DNA of 64,000 nt from Cephalopachus bancanus (GCA_027257055.1 JAPVLO010000891.1:186001-250000), one strand, 5' to 3'. Counted from the first letter of the stretch, positions 25,802 through 39,108 are shown. The notes: generated by a model from the letters alone, not told the origin. Numbers and translations: made by a program.

Positions 25802-26385
25802 TGTGTCCACTGTGCAGAACAGATTCCCCTGGCTCTACTTCCTCAGCAACCACATCTGATAAACTCGATATGGCTGAGATCAAGAAATCCAGTAAGTCGA
25901 AATTGAAGACGACAGAAATGCAAGAGAAAAATCCACTGCCTCCCGAATAAATTATCGAATAGGAGAAGCAAGCAAGAAAATTGTAATGAGGCCTGCGCCA
26001 CTAGTATGCACTGTAAATTCCACAAGTATTGCCTTCTTATTTTGCTTCTTTTAACTGTTTAACTTTGTAAGGTGCAAAGAGGTGGGATCAAGTTTAAATG
26101 ACCGTGCTGCCTCTTTCACATCAAAGAATCGAGAACTACTGATGAAGGTTGTGCCTGCCTTTCCCATCTGCCTATCTGGTTGACAGGAAAGGAAAATAAC
26201 TTGCCTGTTGGTGAAGGAAGAAGTGAGGTGGAACGACAATGAAATCTAGAGTGAAACCAAGCTGGTCCAAGGTGTCCTGCAGTCTGGAAAATGCAGTTTA
26301 ATCAGAGTGACATTTTTTTTCTTTCAAATGATTTTAGTAGAGTACACATTTTAAAATATGCAAACAAACAATTTTAAAACTTGAG
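25802..26385 (+). pseudogene. TMSB4X pseudogene: Processed thymosin beta-4 pseudogene
   Basis: Thymosin beta-4 is a 44-residue G-actin-sequestering peptide. This copy has no introns and follows the mRNA layout: a 5'UTR remnant (TTCCTCAGCAACC), then the coding text GATATGGCTGAGATCAAGAA and ACAGAAATGCAAGAGAAAAA near 25868-25930, then a long 3'UTR (for example GTTTAACTTTGTAAGGTGCA, CTGCCTTTCCCATCTG, ATCTAGAGTGAAACCAAGCT), ending in an A-rich tail. The initiator ATG is changed to ACA, and two in-frame stops (TAA, TAG) lie in the second half. It is dead. It was inserted by L1-type retrotransposition into an MLT1 LTR. The identification is from recall of the human mRNA and is strong because it spans 5'UTR, coding part and 3'UTR. 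Confidence 0.92.
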
Positions 26386-26690
26386 AAAATATTTTTAAAA
26401 AAGAAAATTGAGGATGTGCATACAGAGAGAAAGGCCATGTGATGCAGAGGAATGGGTTGGAGTGATGCAGCTGCAAGTCAAAGAATGGCAAGGATTGCCA
26501 TCAACTACCTACCAGATATAAGGAGAGAGGCATGGGACATATTCTACTTCTGAGCTTCCGAAAGAAACGATTCCTGATGGCACCTTGATTTTGGACTTCT
26601 GACCTTCTGAACCACGAAAGAATAAATTTCTGATGTTTGAAGTTTGTGGTACTTTGTTATAGCAGCTCTAGGAATAGTACACAAGGTATT
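26386..26690 (+). mobile_element. MLT1 LTR, 3' part
   Basis: Continuation of the LTR from 25612: GGCAAGGATTGCCATCAACT, CACCTTGATTTTGGACTTCT and TTTGTGGTACTTTGTTATAG. The LTR was split by the thymosin beta-4 pseudogene, so the LTR is the older of the two. Confidence 0.8.
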
Positions 26691-27040
26691 TAGGAAAAGA
26701 ATACTAAAGGAGGCAGTGAGAAAGAGGGGTGAGAGAGTTCACTTTAAAGATCATATGCCTACATAGTTCAATTTGTGTAATAATCTTTGAGTTGAGGCTA
26801 TGTAAAATCAATTATACCAGATTGTGGTTATAAAAGGAGGAAGTTTATTTTATATTTTACTTTATTTTGGGAATGCTCTTTGCCCTATAAACATCCACTT
26901 TACACAAATTAAGAACTTTGGCAATCTTAAATTCTTCGTTATCTACCAAGTGTTTCTTACTTGCAAGGATATTAACTCACTTTGGAAGTAACAAAGTTAT
27001 CAGATTGGCCTGGAAAACTCGAACCACAAAATGGTATGTG
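26691..27040. other. Intergenic, nothing recognised
   Basis: AT-rich sequence without a feature that I can support. Confidence 0.4.
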
Positions 27041-27065
27041 TATTTATCTATCTATCATCTATCTG

Positions 27066-27109
<44 letters not shown>

Positions 27110-27125
27110 ATCTGTCATCTATCTG
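27041..27125. repeat. (TATC)n tetranucleotide microsatellite
   Basis: A TATC-type run with a few interruptions (CATC, TGTC). It is likely length-polymorphic. Confidence 0.95.
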
Positions 27126-27269
27126 ATTTTGGCATTTTGCAATGTGGACTGCTTTTTAACTGGAATGAGGCCCTTAATGGTGTTTCCCAGCTCACTTTTA
27201 GTGATCTCATGTAAATATTTCCCATATTTACTATGCTTTTGACTCTCTGTCTATAGATTTCAGATATCC

Positions 27270-28865
27270 TAGTGGAGTCTACTAACAAATATTTATTGAG
27301 TGCCTATGGCACAGACACTTCCTGAGTGCCAAAGATCTCATGCTAAGGATCCAAGATAGACTTGTTCCTGTCTTCAAGGAACTTATATTCCAATGAGAAA
27401 GACAGATAATAAAATGCAAATAAATGATGAGATTTCTAGTACTGGTAAATAATAAGAAGAACTAGCTTACTCTGATGGAAGGTAAGCAGTGACCAGTTTA
27501 GCTAGGGTGGTTAGGGAAACCCTTTCTGGGGAAATGGAATTTGAATTGAAACTTGGAAGATGAGAAAGAGGCATCTGTAAAAAGATTTTGGGAAAAGTCA
27601 TCTAAGCAGAAGAACTTTATGTCAAAGTCCCTGAAACAGAAATGAGCTTGCTGTGTAAGAAGAACCAGTCTGACTGAGGCATACTGAGGGAGATGGTGAA
27701 AGGAGCTGAGAAGGGAGAAACAGGAAGAAACTACGTCACACAGGACCTTGTAATCCTTGACAAGGAATTTGGATTTCAGTTAGTTTCATGGACAGACACT
27801 GGGAGAATTTATACTGGGAAACACTATTATGAGATGGATGTTTTCAAAAGATCATCCTCGGTGCTGTGAAGAGATCAAGTTGTAGGGGAAAGAAACAGAA
27901 ACAAGAAGAATGTTGCAATAGTTCAGGTAGGAGATGATAATGACTTGGCCTAGGATTTTCAAATCTAGTGGAGATGGATTTGAGACATTTTAAACACTTT
28001 AAATCATTTTGAAAATAGATTTTTAGAAGTATGACGAGACTTACTAATGATGAGATCTGAAATTTAAAGGAAAGAGATAAATCAAGGAGGATTCTTACAT
28101 TGTTGGCCTCAAGGACTGAGTATTTACTTAAATGGAGAAAACTTGGCAGGGAACAGATTTAGAAGTGAAATCTACAGTCTTGCTTGAGTTCTGTTAAGGT
28201 TGAGTGGTCTGTTAGACTTTCCAATAGGCAATGTAAAGTAGTAGGTTGGATATATTATATGATTTCTGAAGTTTAGAAAAGCAGTCCAGAATGGAGCTGT
28301 GAATTTGAGAGTCATCTCAAATAGATGTATAGGAGTAAATGGTATTTAATTTCATGGATGAGATAACTTAGGAAGAGAGTGTACCGAGGAAAAGAGAGTA
28401 ACAAAAGAGTCCTGGCCTACTTCAAATTCTAAAATCGTATAGAGGAGACAAATCCAGCAGAGGAAAATGAAAGCATCTAGTGAGTTTAGGAGGAAACTAG
28501 ATGATATTTCAAGGAGAGCATTGTCATATGTGCTGAGTGCTGCTGATGAGTCAAAAGTAAATCAGAGATTTTAATCATTGGCTTGGGCAAAATGTAAGCC
28601 GTTTATGTTTTTGGTAAGAGCTTTTCAACACAAAAAAGTTGAGTTTGTGAGAATAGATAAATATTTGGAGGATTGTTATCATTGAAGGAGAATAGAGAAA
28701 TTGAAGATTTTTGGGTTTATTTGCTATGTTTTTTAAGATGAATGATAATGAGGCATACCTGAATGACAATTGAGTTAGTTCAGCAAAGAGGAAGAAGTTA
28801 ATAATTAATTAGAGAAAGGACATGATTACAGATGCAATGTCCTTGTGAAAGTGAGAAGATATGAG
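27270..28865 (+). repeat. Long copy of ancient interspersed repeat
   Basis: Starts with CAAATATTTATTGAGTGCCT and keeps the order of later blocks: AGGAACTTATATTCCAATGA, CTAGGGTGGTTAGGGAAACC, CAATAGTTCAGGTAGGAGAT and GCTGATGAGTCAAAAGTAAA. It is the longest member here of the unnamed old family seen at 8755, 11705 and 22005. The purine-rich strand gives spurious short minus-strand frames. Confidence 0.5.
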
Positions 28866-28882
28866 AGATTCTTTAAAATGAA

Positions 28883-28990
28883 GATGAAATAATAGCACAT
28901 AGCTCATCGGATTGACATGAATATTACATAAGTCAAAATGGGTGAAGTATATAAAGTAGTGCTTGGCACACAGTAATTCCTCAATAAATG
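28883..28990 (+). repeat. MIR 3' end
   Basis: The text AGTGCTTGGCACACAGTAAT and CCTCAATAAATGTCA is the 3' part of a MIR SINE. Confidence 0.65.
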
Positions 28991-30180
28991 TCACAGAGAT
29001 TAGCTTAAAAAAATTGAAAATTTGAGGAGAGAGAAGTTATTAAATGGTTACATTTCTCCCAATTAAATGCATTCTGATATTAATGGCAAGAGTTTAGGAC
29101 TGAGAACTCTATCATTAAATTGCTATGAGGAACAGAGATGATGTCCAAGAAATGCTTAAAATAAAAGCACTGCATTTATGGTATTATAATTATATTAACA
29201 CAACTACTTGTAAAGTGAAATGTTTCCTCAAACAATTGGGTGTGGGGGATGCTAAAAGATATCATGTAACTGGTTTTATTCTGCTTCCTGAATCACTGGC
29301 TTATTTTTTAATGTTACATAGATATTGACTACATTAGATTTCTTTTTTTATTTACATACATGGCATTTTTAATAAGTTTGAAGTAAAAATAAAGTTTATA
29401 AATTCAACATGAGCTTAAGTAGTGAAGGATTACAGTCTCAAAATAGAGAATATGCCTCTTAGCTTTGGGGGTTCTTTCATATTCCAAATGTGATTATTTA
29501 GCAGGCTAAGTTTATTTTAAAACAAGGCTTAGGTACTCATGTTTGTAGCAAATAAATAACATATAAATATCTTGACAAACTTACTATTTTGACAACATGA
29601 AATTTTCTCATCCAGCTGGTCATTAGGCCTTTCCAACTGTCAATGTCTCCTGCAATCTGCTTTAATAGTAGCATATAATTAGCTTCATACAGATCAGAGA
29701 CATTGGGGGGTAATATTCCAACGCAAATATCAAAATCCCAAGAAAGTTAACTCAAAGAGACATATGTCCCACCATCCTTCATGACAATCTTTAGCTCTGA
29801 ATGCTGTAGCAGTTGATTTGTGTAAGGTACTTTGAATTATAGTATGGAAATATTGTAATTAAATACCTGGAAAAATATATTCAAGAGTATGATATAAATA
29901 ACAACATGTAATTAATGTACATTGTTTGTCTTCACATATATAGTTTAGTAATCACTTCAAAGATGTGTGCCAAATACTTGTAGAAAAATGATTTCTCATG
30001 GTAAGGAAAATATTTCATGATTTATGTATATCGATATGGGTAGGTTTAAATTAATACAATTTCATTTTTAAGGTAATTTTTTGTGGGATTAATCTATGAT
30101 TAGTTTCATTTTAATGCATCATACTAAGTTATGTACACATATACACATAGACACAAACAGATTCTCTAGGACGTTGTCAC
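28991..30180. other. Intergenic, nothing recognised
   Basis: AT-rich, with no named repeat or coding signal. Confidence 0.45.
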
Positions 30181-30495
30181 TTTTAAAAAAATTTTATTTT
30201 AAAGATGTGGGGTACAATTCAGGGTTAGGTATACAAATGGTCATTGTAGAGGTAAAGTTTGGTACTCATTTTGGTCCTCACTTCACCTAATTTGAGATCA
30301 GGTACACTAATTGATGAAGTGTGCCCCCTACCCCGTTCCCTCCTCTGGCATGAGTGAGAACATGTGGTACTCAGTTCTTTGTTTCTGTGATAGATCACTG
30401 AGTGTTACAGACTCTAACCCCATCCAAGTTGCTGTAAAGTTCATAATTTTGTCCTTTTTATGACTGTGTAATATTCCATTGTATATATGCACCAC
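30181..30495 (-). mobile_element. 5'-truncated LINE-1, minus strand
   Basis: Begins with an A/T-rich tail and GTGGGGTACAATTCAGGGTT, the L1 3'UTR, and reaches the last ORF2 codons (GAGTGAGAACATGTGGTACT) before stopping at GTATATATGCACCAC. It carries an extra 50-60 base segment near 30250-30310 compared with neighbouring copies. Confidence 0.8.
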
Positions 30496-31745
30496 TTTTT
30501 TTCTTTACTTTTTAATTTTAAAAGTGTGGGGTATAATTCAGGGTTAGGTATACAAATGTTCATTATGTGGGTACCCTAGTTAATTAAATGTGCCCCCACA
30601 TCCCCTGGCAGTTTCTCACTACTGCCAATCCCACCACCCCTCCCCTAGCAGTTTCCCACTGCTGCCCATCCCTTTCTTATAGTATTATGATAATTGTTCA
30701 GGGTCCACTTATGACTGAGAACATGTGGTACTCAGTTCTTTGTTACTGTGACAGATCATTCAGTATTATAGACTCTAAATCCATCCAAGTTGCTGTGAAG
30801 TTCATAATTTTGTCCTTCTTTATGACTGTGTAACATTCCATCATGTATATATGCCACATTTTAAAAATTCAGTCTTCTTTCAATGGGAAGTCTAGTTCGT
30901 TCCATGTTTTTGCTATTGTGAATAATGCTGCATAAACATGCATGTGCAGGTATCTTTTTCATAGAGTGATTTGAGTTCCTCCAAGTATATTCCCAATAGG
31001 GGTATTGTGGAGTCATATGGTAGGTCAATTTTTAGACCATTTACGTATTGACACACTGTTTTCCACAGAAGTTGTACTAGTTTGCATTCCAACCAACAGT
31101 ATAGAAATGTTGTTTTTTGAGTTATTGATGATGGTCATCCTGACTGGAGTTAAGTGATATTTCAGTGTAGTTTTAATTTGCATTTCTTTGATGACTAGTG
31201 AGGCTGTCATGTCTGCTTGTATGTCTTCTTTTGAGAAGCGTCCATTCATAGAACTGTTTTTTTTTGGGCACATTTGAGTTCCTTGTAGATCCTAGGTGTT
31301 AGGCCTATGTCAGATATACAGTTAGCAATATTTTTCCCAGTCTTTGGGCTGTCTCCCCACTCTCTCTATGGTTTCTTTGGCTTTGCAGAAGCTTGTCAGT
31401 TTGAGGAGGTACAAGTTGTCTATCTTATCTCTGATGGCATGGGCACTTGGAGTTTTGATCAGTAATTGGTTGCCAGTTCCAATTTCCATAAGACTGTCTC
31501 CTGCATTTTTTAAGGTTCTTACAGTTTGAGGTTGTACGTTTAGGTCTTTGATCCATTTAGTGTTGATTTTTGTGTATGGGGATAGGTAGGGGACTTGTTT
31601 TAATCTTCTGCATGTGATCAACCAGTTTTCTCAGCACCATTTACTGAATTTCTCCTCTCCCCAGTGGTTGCTAGTGCAGGCTTTGTCAAAGATGAATTGG
31701 TTGAGAAATTGAGGTTTTGCATCCAGAATCTCTATCCTTTTCATT
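30496..31745 (-). mobile_element. 5'-truncated LINE-1, minus strand
   Basis: A second L1 3' end starts immediately next to the first, with its own T-rich tail and GTGTGGGGTATAATTCAGGG. It extends further 5' through the C-terminal part of ORF2 to about 31745. Frames at 31025-31273 and 31322-31621 (for example [20 protein letters not shown]) are pieces of ORF2 C-terminal sequence with frame breaks. Confidence 0.85.
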
Positions 31746-32697
31746 ATGTCACTTTTGAAGGGAAGAAGATTATGATACCCAAATAGAATTTGAATAATTT
31801 TTGTCTCTTGAGTTAGGGAATTCCATTTTAAACTTTAAGATTGCAACACCTAATGTCTTTATTTCTCTCTTAACAAGTATTTGGCAGATCAAGTCCAAAA
31901 TGCCAACTGACCAGGCCCATGATGCCAATTCACATGGGATTAGAGTGTTTAACATCTACTAAAGACTCTAAGGTTGGCTTTATTATAGCTGTTAATGATA
32001 AATTGGGAAATAACCAGAATCCATAGGCAGTAAGAAGGAAACTGCATTCTGTAATTTACATGTGAATATACTATGTGAAAAATGTTCACTAACAAAGTGT
32101 GAGCTAGATATCAGATGGGATTTCTTTATTCCTTTTGAGCTTTTCATAAGCCCATTATCTGCACCCCAGAGAGTTGGGAAGAATTTTCTGACTAGATTTT
32201 CTCATTCTCCATCGATTTGTTTGTGTCCCTTGATAATTATACTCTTGTCAGAAAATCTTACTCATTTTCTGGCTGGGGATCGTTGAATATCTGTTTACAA
32301 AGTCATTTCTGTTTCTGTACAAACCACATATTCTAGCTCTTATTAAGTACTGGAGTAGGCCAAGTAAGAATTTGAAGGACAAGCATTCTTACTCATCTAT
32401 TTATGCGCTACACACAGCACATTAGATATCCAAGTGATTGGGATTATAGGCACGTCAGGACAGGGAAGGGAAGAGCAAGGATATTATACTAATATACACA
32501 TCTGATGGTTGAAACATTGGAGACCCAAAAAAGGTAAGTGATTTATCTGAGATCATACAACTGGCTATATCTAAACAAATATTGGTAAAACACAGGTTCT
32601 AATTTCTAGTGTTTTCCATAAGTTTATTCCACTTTTTAATATTTGGTGGCAACATAAGTATGACTTATTTCCACCCCTAAATTCTCAGTCACCATTT
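31746..32697. other. Intergenic, nothing recognised
   Basis: Single-copy-looking DNA between L1 elements. No feature that I can support. Confidence 0.45.
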
Positions 32698-32707
32698 AGA
32701 AATATAT
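32698..32707 (+). repeat. L1 target-site duplication, left
   Basis: AGAAATATAT here is repeated exactly at 39317-39326, just after the A-rich tail of the L1 at 32708-39316. Confidence 0.8.
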
Positions 32708-32722
32708 TCTGGCAGTTCTGGT

Positions 32723-32730
32723 AAGATGGC
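32723..32730 (+). promoter_or_regulatory. YY1-like motif at L1 5' end
   Basis: AAGATGGC lies 15 bases from the inferred L1 start. In primate L1s a YY1 site with this core positions transcription initiation. The related start at 39707 reads AAGATGGTG. Inferred from motif and position only. Confidence 0.5.
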
Positions 32731-34226
32731 GATGGCATAGATGGATTTGTGAGACTCTCTGAATCTGAGTTCCCAGAAAGACTCTTACTTTTCTTCCCAC
32801 AGCCCCCTGCCCACCGCCAGTCACACTGGTACGAGGCCCGGGGACCTTCAGTCCCACGCAAGGCCAGATAGTGCAGCCTCTGGCTGCAGCTGTTCCACTA
32901 TATGTGACTCCCACCTGCTCAGGAGTCCTGGGACTCAACTCCCTCCCTGGCTACATTGTCTCGCCCAGCACCCAGCACCAAACTGCTGATCACCCAGGGA
33001 GACTCTGGGTGCCTTCCCCTCAGAGATACTGGTCCCATTTCTGGCTGAAGTGCCCTGTGAGGGACCCAGGGACACCATCTGCCCTTTGGAGCTTTGGAGC
33101 TCTGGAGCCCCGGGCCCACTCTGGCTGAGGCACTCAGCATGCAACCTCAAGCTTGTGTAAGGGAACAGAACCCCAAGCTTGTGAAGGTGCTGATCCGAGA
33201 CTTATAGATCCAGAGGAGGGAACACCCGACCCTCTCCTCCACCCCAGCCTGCTGGTGACATCCCAGATCCAGCTCCCAGCTGTGCAGCTGATCCTGGTGC
33301 CTATCGCCCAGAGACCCAGACGAGCATGCCTAAAAGTGAAAGTGAAGCTACCACCTCCGCCATTCTCCAGGCAGATTTGCATCTCCCCGCCCACCTATCA
33401 GAGCCTCCACCTTGGTTCCCACGGTGACATCATTAAAAAGGAGACAAAGCCCCTCATCCACGCTGAACAGACTGAGGCAACTAAGAGTCACAGACTTCCC
33501 AGGCAGGAGGCTAGCTGCCTGCAACAAAAACAAAGTGGAGAGGCTGGAGATCAGAGCTCAAGTGGCTTTAGCCACTAAGGAAAGATTACAGAACTAGTCT
33601 GATCTCTTATTTTGACCTTTGGTTTTATCATCCTGACTGCATGTTTTGCTCACTATTGTTTGCTTTCTAACTTGCACTATCTGTTTCATGATCTTATTGG
33701 TCTGTCTCTGTGTAGCTACCAGTATTCTTTAGGGAAATTTCCTTCTGTGTTTGTTTTTTTTTTTTCACTTCTCTCCGGCCTTGTGTCTCTTTTTCACCTG
33801 TTAGTTGGTATGTATGTCTGTTTTCCCTCTCACACTTCTCTCTTTCTAACTTCCTATTGACCCCCCTTCCTCCATTATTTTCCTCTTTTATACCTCCTTT
33901 TGCTTCAGGGACCCAAGCTACACCCCGCTGCACAGACAGATTGTTAGGCAGTAGGAAATAGGTTCCAGTGCGCTCATACACCTGTTGGTAGATGCTAGAA
34001 TCAGCATATAGATTTTGAATCACAGTTTCCCACTCAATTAAACCTCAAAACTGCAAAAAGTACAGCCTGCAGCCCACAATCCAACTTCAAAAGTGAACAA
34101 AACCAGAGGACCCTCATAAGGAAGAATAGGAGATTATATAAGTGAAACAAAAGCAATCACACCTTCCCTGAAAAACAGAATTAAAGAAGGGGAGGGAAAG
34201 TGGGAGAGAGAGAAAAATCTACACAA

Positions 34227-35200
34227 ATGAAGAAAAACCAAAAGAAGAGTATGGGTCTCTCCCAGACCCCTGGGAGGGCAGACACTGAGAAAACTAACTT
34301 CAGAATGCAAACAATGAAGAGCCCCAAGAATGAAGGGTCTCAAACTACAAACCTAGATATCAAGACATTAATGGAGAGATTAAAAAGAATTGAGGAGAGT
34401 CAAGAAGAAACTAGAAAGGAGCTGATATCTGAGATAACAGTAATAAAGAATACTGTGCATGAAATAAATAACAAACTGATAAGCATGGAAAGCAGAATTA
34501 CCCAAGCAGAAGAAAGAATCTCAGAGCTTGAGGACCAAAATACAGAACAAACCCAAACTCTTAAAAACACAGAAAACAAGCTCAAAAAGACAGAAAAAAG
34601 CCTTTAAGAGATGAGCAATTGCTTCAAAAGACTGAACCTAAGAGTAATTGGCCTTCCTGAGGCAGAGAGAGAGACAAAAACCACACTGGAACAAACCCTC
34701 CATGAGATCATTCAAGAAAACTTCCCTTATCTAATCAATGATGCAAAAATTCAAACACAAGAGATTCAGAGAACCCCTGCAAGACAACAAATGAGAAGAC
34801 CAACTCCTAGATACATATAATTTGCCTAAACAAAGTAGGCATAAAAGAAAAAATCCTAAAGGCAGCAAGAGAAAAAGGCCAGATCACCTACCATGGAAAA
34901 CCAATTAGAATAGCAGCAGATTTATCTACTGAAACCCTGCAGGCTAGGAGAGCTTGGAGCCCTATCTTCAAAGTCCTAAAAGATAAACAATTTCAACCAA
35001 GAATAACCTACCCAGTCAGATTAAGCTTCATCAGTGTGGGAGAATTAAAATCTTTCCCAGATATCCAATCCCTAAGAACTTTCGATGCCACCAAACCACC
35101 TCTACATGAAACACTTAAGAAAGTAGTAAACACAGAAGAAAAGGGGAAAAAAAGAACAATGGTCTTTACAAGAGTACAGGAAAAAGAATAAGATACACAT
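34227..35200 (+). pseudogene. L1 ORF1 remnant
   Basis: Starts at the ATG in ACACAAATGAAG. The N-terminal half is a clear coiled coil: MERLKRIEESQEETRKELIS, then SRITQAEERISELEDQNTEQ. The RRM/C-terminal part follows (NLRVIGLPEAERETKTTLEQ, QEIQRTPARQQMRRPTPRY). A TAA at 34605-34607 interrupts the same frame between the coiled coil and the RRM, and a stop near 34818 plus a frame change break the C-terminus. The 3' end is approximate. Confidence 0.8.
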
Positions 35201-35272
35201 GAACCAACCCCAAAACAAAAGAAAGACAATAAACCAAGTGGAAGAACAACTCTATAAGAACTCTATGATAGG

Positions 35273-38200
35273 ATGAACTCTCACATTTCAATAATTAGCC
35301 TGAACATGAATGGACTAAATGCACCACTGAAAAGACATAGAATGGCAAAATGGATAAAATATCACCAGGCAACAATATACTGCCTTCAAGAGACCCATCT
35401 CACTAGAAAGGACATGCACAGACTCAAAGTAAGGATGGGAAACAAATTTTCAGGTGAATGGAACACAAAAGAAAGGAGGAGTCGTGATCCTAATTTCAGA
35501 CAAAATACCATTTAAGCTATCAAAAATTAAAAAAGATACAAAGGGCCACTACATAATGATAAAAGGTTCACTCCATCAACAAGAAATGTCTATCCTAAAC
35601 ATATATGCACCCAACATAGGGCACACCAACTTTTATAAAGCAACTCCTAGGAAAACTAAAGAAAGATATTGACTGTAACACCACCAGAACTGGGAACTTT
35701 AATACCCCACTCACAACCCTAGATAGATCATCAGGACAAAGAATCAGCAATGAGACCTGGAACCTCAATGTGACTCTTGACCAAATGACCTTAATTAATA
35801 CCTACAGAACCCTCCATCCAAAGACCACAGAATACACATTCCACTCTTCACTGCATGGAACGTATTCTAAGATTGACCACATAATTGGCCATAAATCAAG
35901 CATAAGCAAATTTAAAAGGACCAAAATTTTACCATGCACCTTCTCAGACCACAGTGGAATAAAAACAAACATTAACATCAACAAGGTTCCCCCAAAACCC
36001 ACAAAGACATGGACACTAAACAGTATGATGCTAAACAACTCCTGGGGTCAATGATGAAATCAAAAAAGAGATCAAAAGATACCTGGAAACAAATGAAAAT
36101 GAAGAAACATCGTACCAGAATCTCTGGGATGCCATGAAAGCTGTAGAAAGAGGGGAATTTATATCCCTACAAATGCACATGAAGAAAATGGAAGGAGCAC
36201 AAATTAACAGCCTAACAAGCCACCTAAAAAAGCTGGAAAAGCAAGACCACAAAAACCCTAATTTCAGCAGAAGAATCCAGATCACCAAATAAAAGCCCAA
36301 ATCCAGGACATAGAAGACAAAAAGACAGTACAAAAAGTCAATGAAACAAAAAGCTGGTTCTTCAAAAGGATAAACAAGATCGATGGTCCCCTAGCTAGAC
36401 TGACCAAGAAAAAGAAAGAAAAAACCCAAATAAGCACAATCAGAAACACAAAAGATAGAAGTCACATATGACCCTGAATAAATACAAAAGATCATTAGAG
36501 ACTACTATGTACACTTGTATGACAAAAAACTTGAAAAGCTCAAGGAAATGGAGGACTTTTTGTCATCACACAATGTGCCTAGGTTGAAACAAGAAGAAAT
36601 TGAGACCCTAAATATACCAATAACAATCAAGGAAATTGACTATGTAATAAGAAAACTACCTACAAAAAAACCCCCTGGACCAGATGGCTTTCCGGCAAAA
36701 TTCTACAAAACATTTAAGGAGGAGCTAATTCCAATCCTACTGAAGAAATTTCAGGCGATTGATAAAGATGGAAACCTCCCCAACTCAGCTAATGGAGCTA
36801 ACATCACATTGATACCCAAGCCAGGTAAAGATCCAACAAAGAAAGAGAAATACAGGCCAATATCTTTGATGAACATAGATGCTAAAATTCTCAACAAGAT
36901 CCTAGCAAACCAGATTCAACAACACATCTCAAAAATCATCCATCATGATCAAGTAGGCTTCATCCCTGGGATGCAAGCCTGGTTCAACATTCGTAAAACC
37001 ATAAATGTAATTAAATACATCAACAGATGTCAAAACAAAACCCACATGATTATATCATTAGATGCAGAAAAAGCTTTTGAAAAAATCCAGCACCACTTCT
37101 TGATAAAAACCCTCGAACATCTAGGCATACAGGGAACATACCTCAAAGTAGTAAAAGCCCTCTATGAGAAACCCACAGGAAACATACTCCTAAATGGACA
37201 AAAATTGGAACCATTTCTCCTGAAAACTGGAGCAAGACAAGGATGCCCACTCACACCTCTCCTGTTCAATATAGTATTGGAAGTCCTGGTTAGAGCAACC
37301 AGAGAAGAGAAGACAATCAGGGGTATCCAAATAGGAAAAGAGGAAGTCAAATTATCTCTCTTTGCAGATGACATAATTGTGTACCTTGAAAACCCAAGAG
37401 AATCTGTCAAAAACCTCCTTACCCTGATAAAGGCCTTCAGCAAATTCTCAGGATATAAAATAGATGTGCAAAAGACAATCACATTTCTTTACACCAATAA
37501 TAAACAAACAGAAACCCAAATAAAAAGCACAATTCCATTCACAATAACCACACACACAAAAAATGAAATACCTTGGTATCTTCCTAACCAGAGACGTGAA
37601 AGATCTTTACAATGAAAACTACAAAACTCTGCTCAAAGAAATCAAAGATGACACAAACAATTGGAACAATATCCCATGCTTATGGATTGGAAAAATCAAC
37701 ATTGTGAAGATGTCCACCTTACCTAAGGCAATCTACAGATTCAATGCAATACCTATCAAATTACCAGTACATTCTTCTCAGACCTAGAAAAAACAACACA
37801 GGAATTCATATGGAAACATGAATGACCAAGAATAGCCAGAACAATCCTCAGCAAAAAAAAAACAAAAAAACAAAAAAACAAACAAACAAGTGGTATCACA
37901 ATACCAGACTTCAAACTTTACTATAAAGCTACAATCATCAAAACAACTTATTATTGGTATAGGAACAGGCATATAGATCAATGCAATAGAATTGAGATCC
38001 CAGAAGCAAAACCTCAATTTGTCAATCAACTCATCTTTGACAAAGCCTCCACCACCTACCACTTGGGAGAGGAGAACCTATTCAGTAAATGGTGCTGGGA
38101 AAACTGACTGACCACATGCAGAAGATTGAAACAGGACCCCTATCTATCCCCATACACAAAAATTAACTCCAAATGTATCATAGACCTAAATGTAAAACCT

Positions 38201-39108
38201 CAAACTATAAGAACCTTAGAAAATGAAGGACATACCCTCATGGAAATTGGAACTAGCATCCAATTCCTGAACAAAACCTGAAATCCACAGGCCATAAGGG
38301 ATAAGATAGACAAGTGGGACCTCATTAAACTGACAAGCTTCTGCAATGCCAAAGAAATCATCAAGAGAGCAGGGAGACTGCCTACAGACTGGGAAAAAGT
38401 ATGTGCCAACTCCAGGTCTGACAAAGGCTTAACATCCTGGATCTACAAGTAATTCAAATATGCTGAAAAGAAAAAAACAAACAACCCCATTATAAAATGG
38501 TCAAAAGATATGAACAGACACTTCACAAAGGAAGACATCCGAGCAGCCAACAGACACATGAAGAAATGTTCAACATCACTAATCATCAGGGAGATGCAAA
38601 TCAAAACCACACTGAAATACCACCTAACTCCAGTAAGAATGGCAATTATCAATAACTCAAAAAATAACAGTTGCTGGAGAGGTTGTGGTAAAAGGGAACA
38701 CTTCTACACTGTTGGTGGGAGTGTAAACTAGTGTAACCTCTGTGGAAAGCAGTGTGGTGATTCCTAAAAGCCCTAAACATCAACCTCCCATATGACCCCG
38801 CAATTCTCCTACTGGGAATATACCCTGAAGATCTCAAATCACTGTATAAAAAAGATACCTGCACACAAATGTTTATCGCAGCATTGTTCACAATAGCAAG
38901 AACCTGGAACCAACCATGCTATCCATCAAAAGAGGACTGGATTAAAAAAATGTGGTACATATACACGATGGAATACTATGCAGCCATAAAAAAGAACAAA
39001 ATCATGAATTTCGCAGCAACCTGGATGGAAGTAGAGTCTATAATACTTTGTTTCTCAGACCTCTCACAGAAACAAAGATCTGAGTATCACATGTTCTCAC
39101 TCATATAG
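35273..39108 (+). pseudogene. L1 ORF2 remnant (endonuclease/RT)
   Basis: Endonuclease blocks are at 35273-36054 (MNSHISIISLNMNGLNAPLK, CLQETHLTRKDMHRL, FSDHSGIKTNININK). The longest open frame, 36515-37615, holds most of the reverse transcriptase, with [35 protein letters not shown] and the catalytic F-A-D-D at 37361-37372. C-terminal pieces run to 39108 (TWMEVESIILCFSDLSQKQR). At least five frame changes separate these blocks, so no full protein can be made. Confidence 0.88.

Noticed and set aside
33153..33578. 141-codon open frame in the L1 5'UTR at 32708
   Set aside because: The GC-rich 5'UTR gives chance open frames on both strands here; no domain was seen and the other L1 copies do not keep it.
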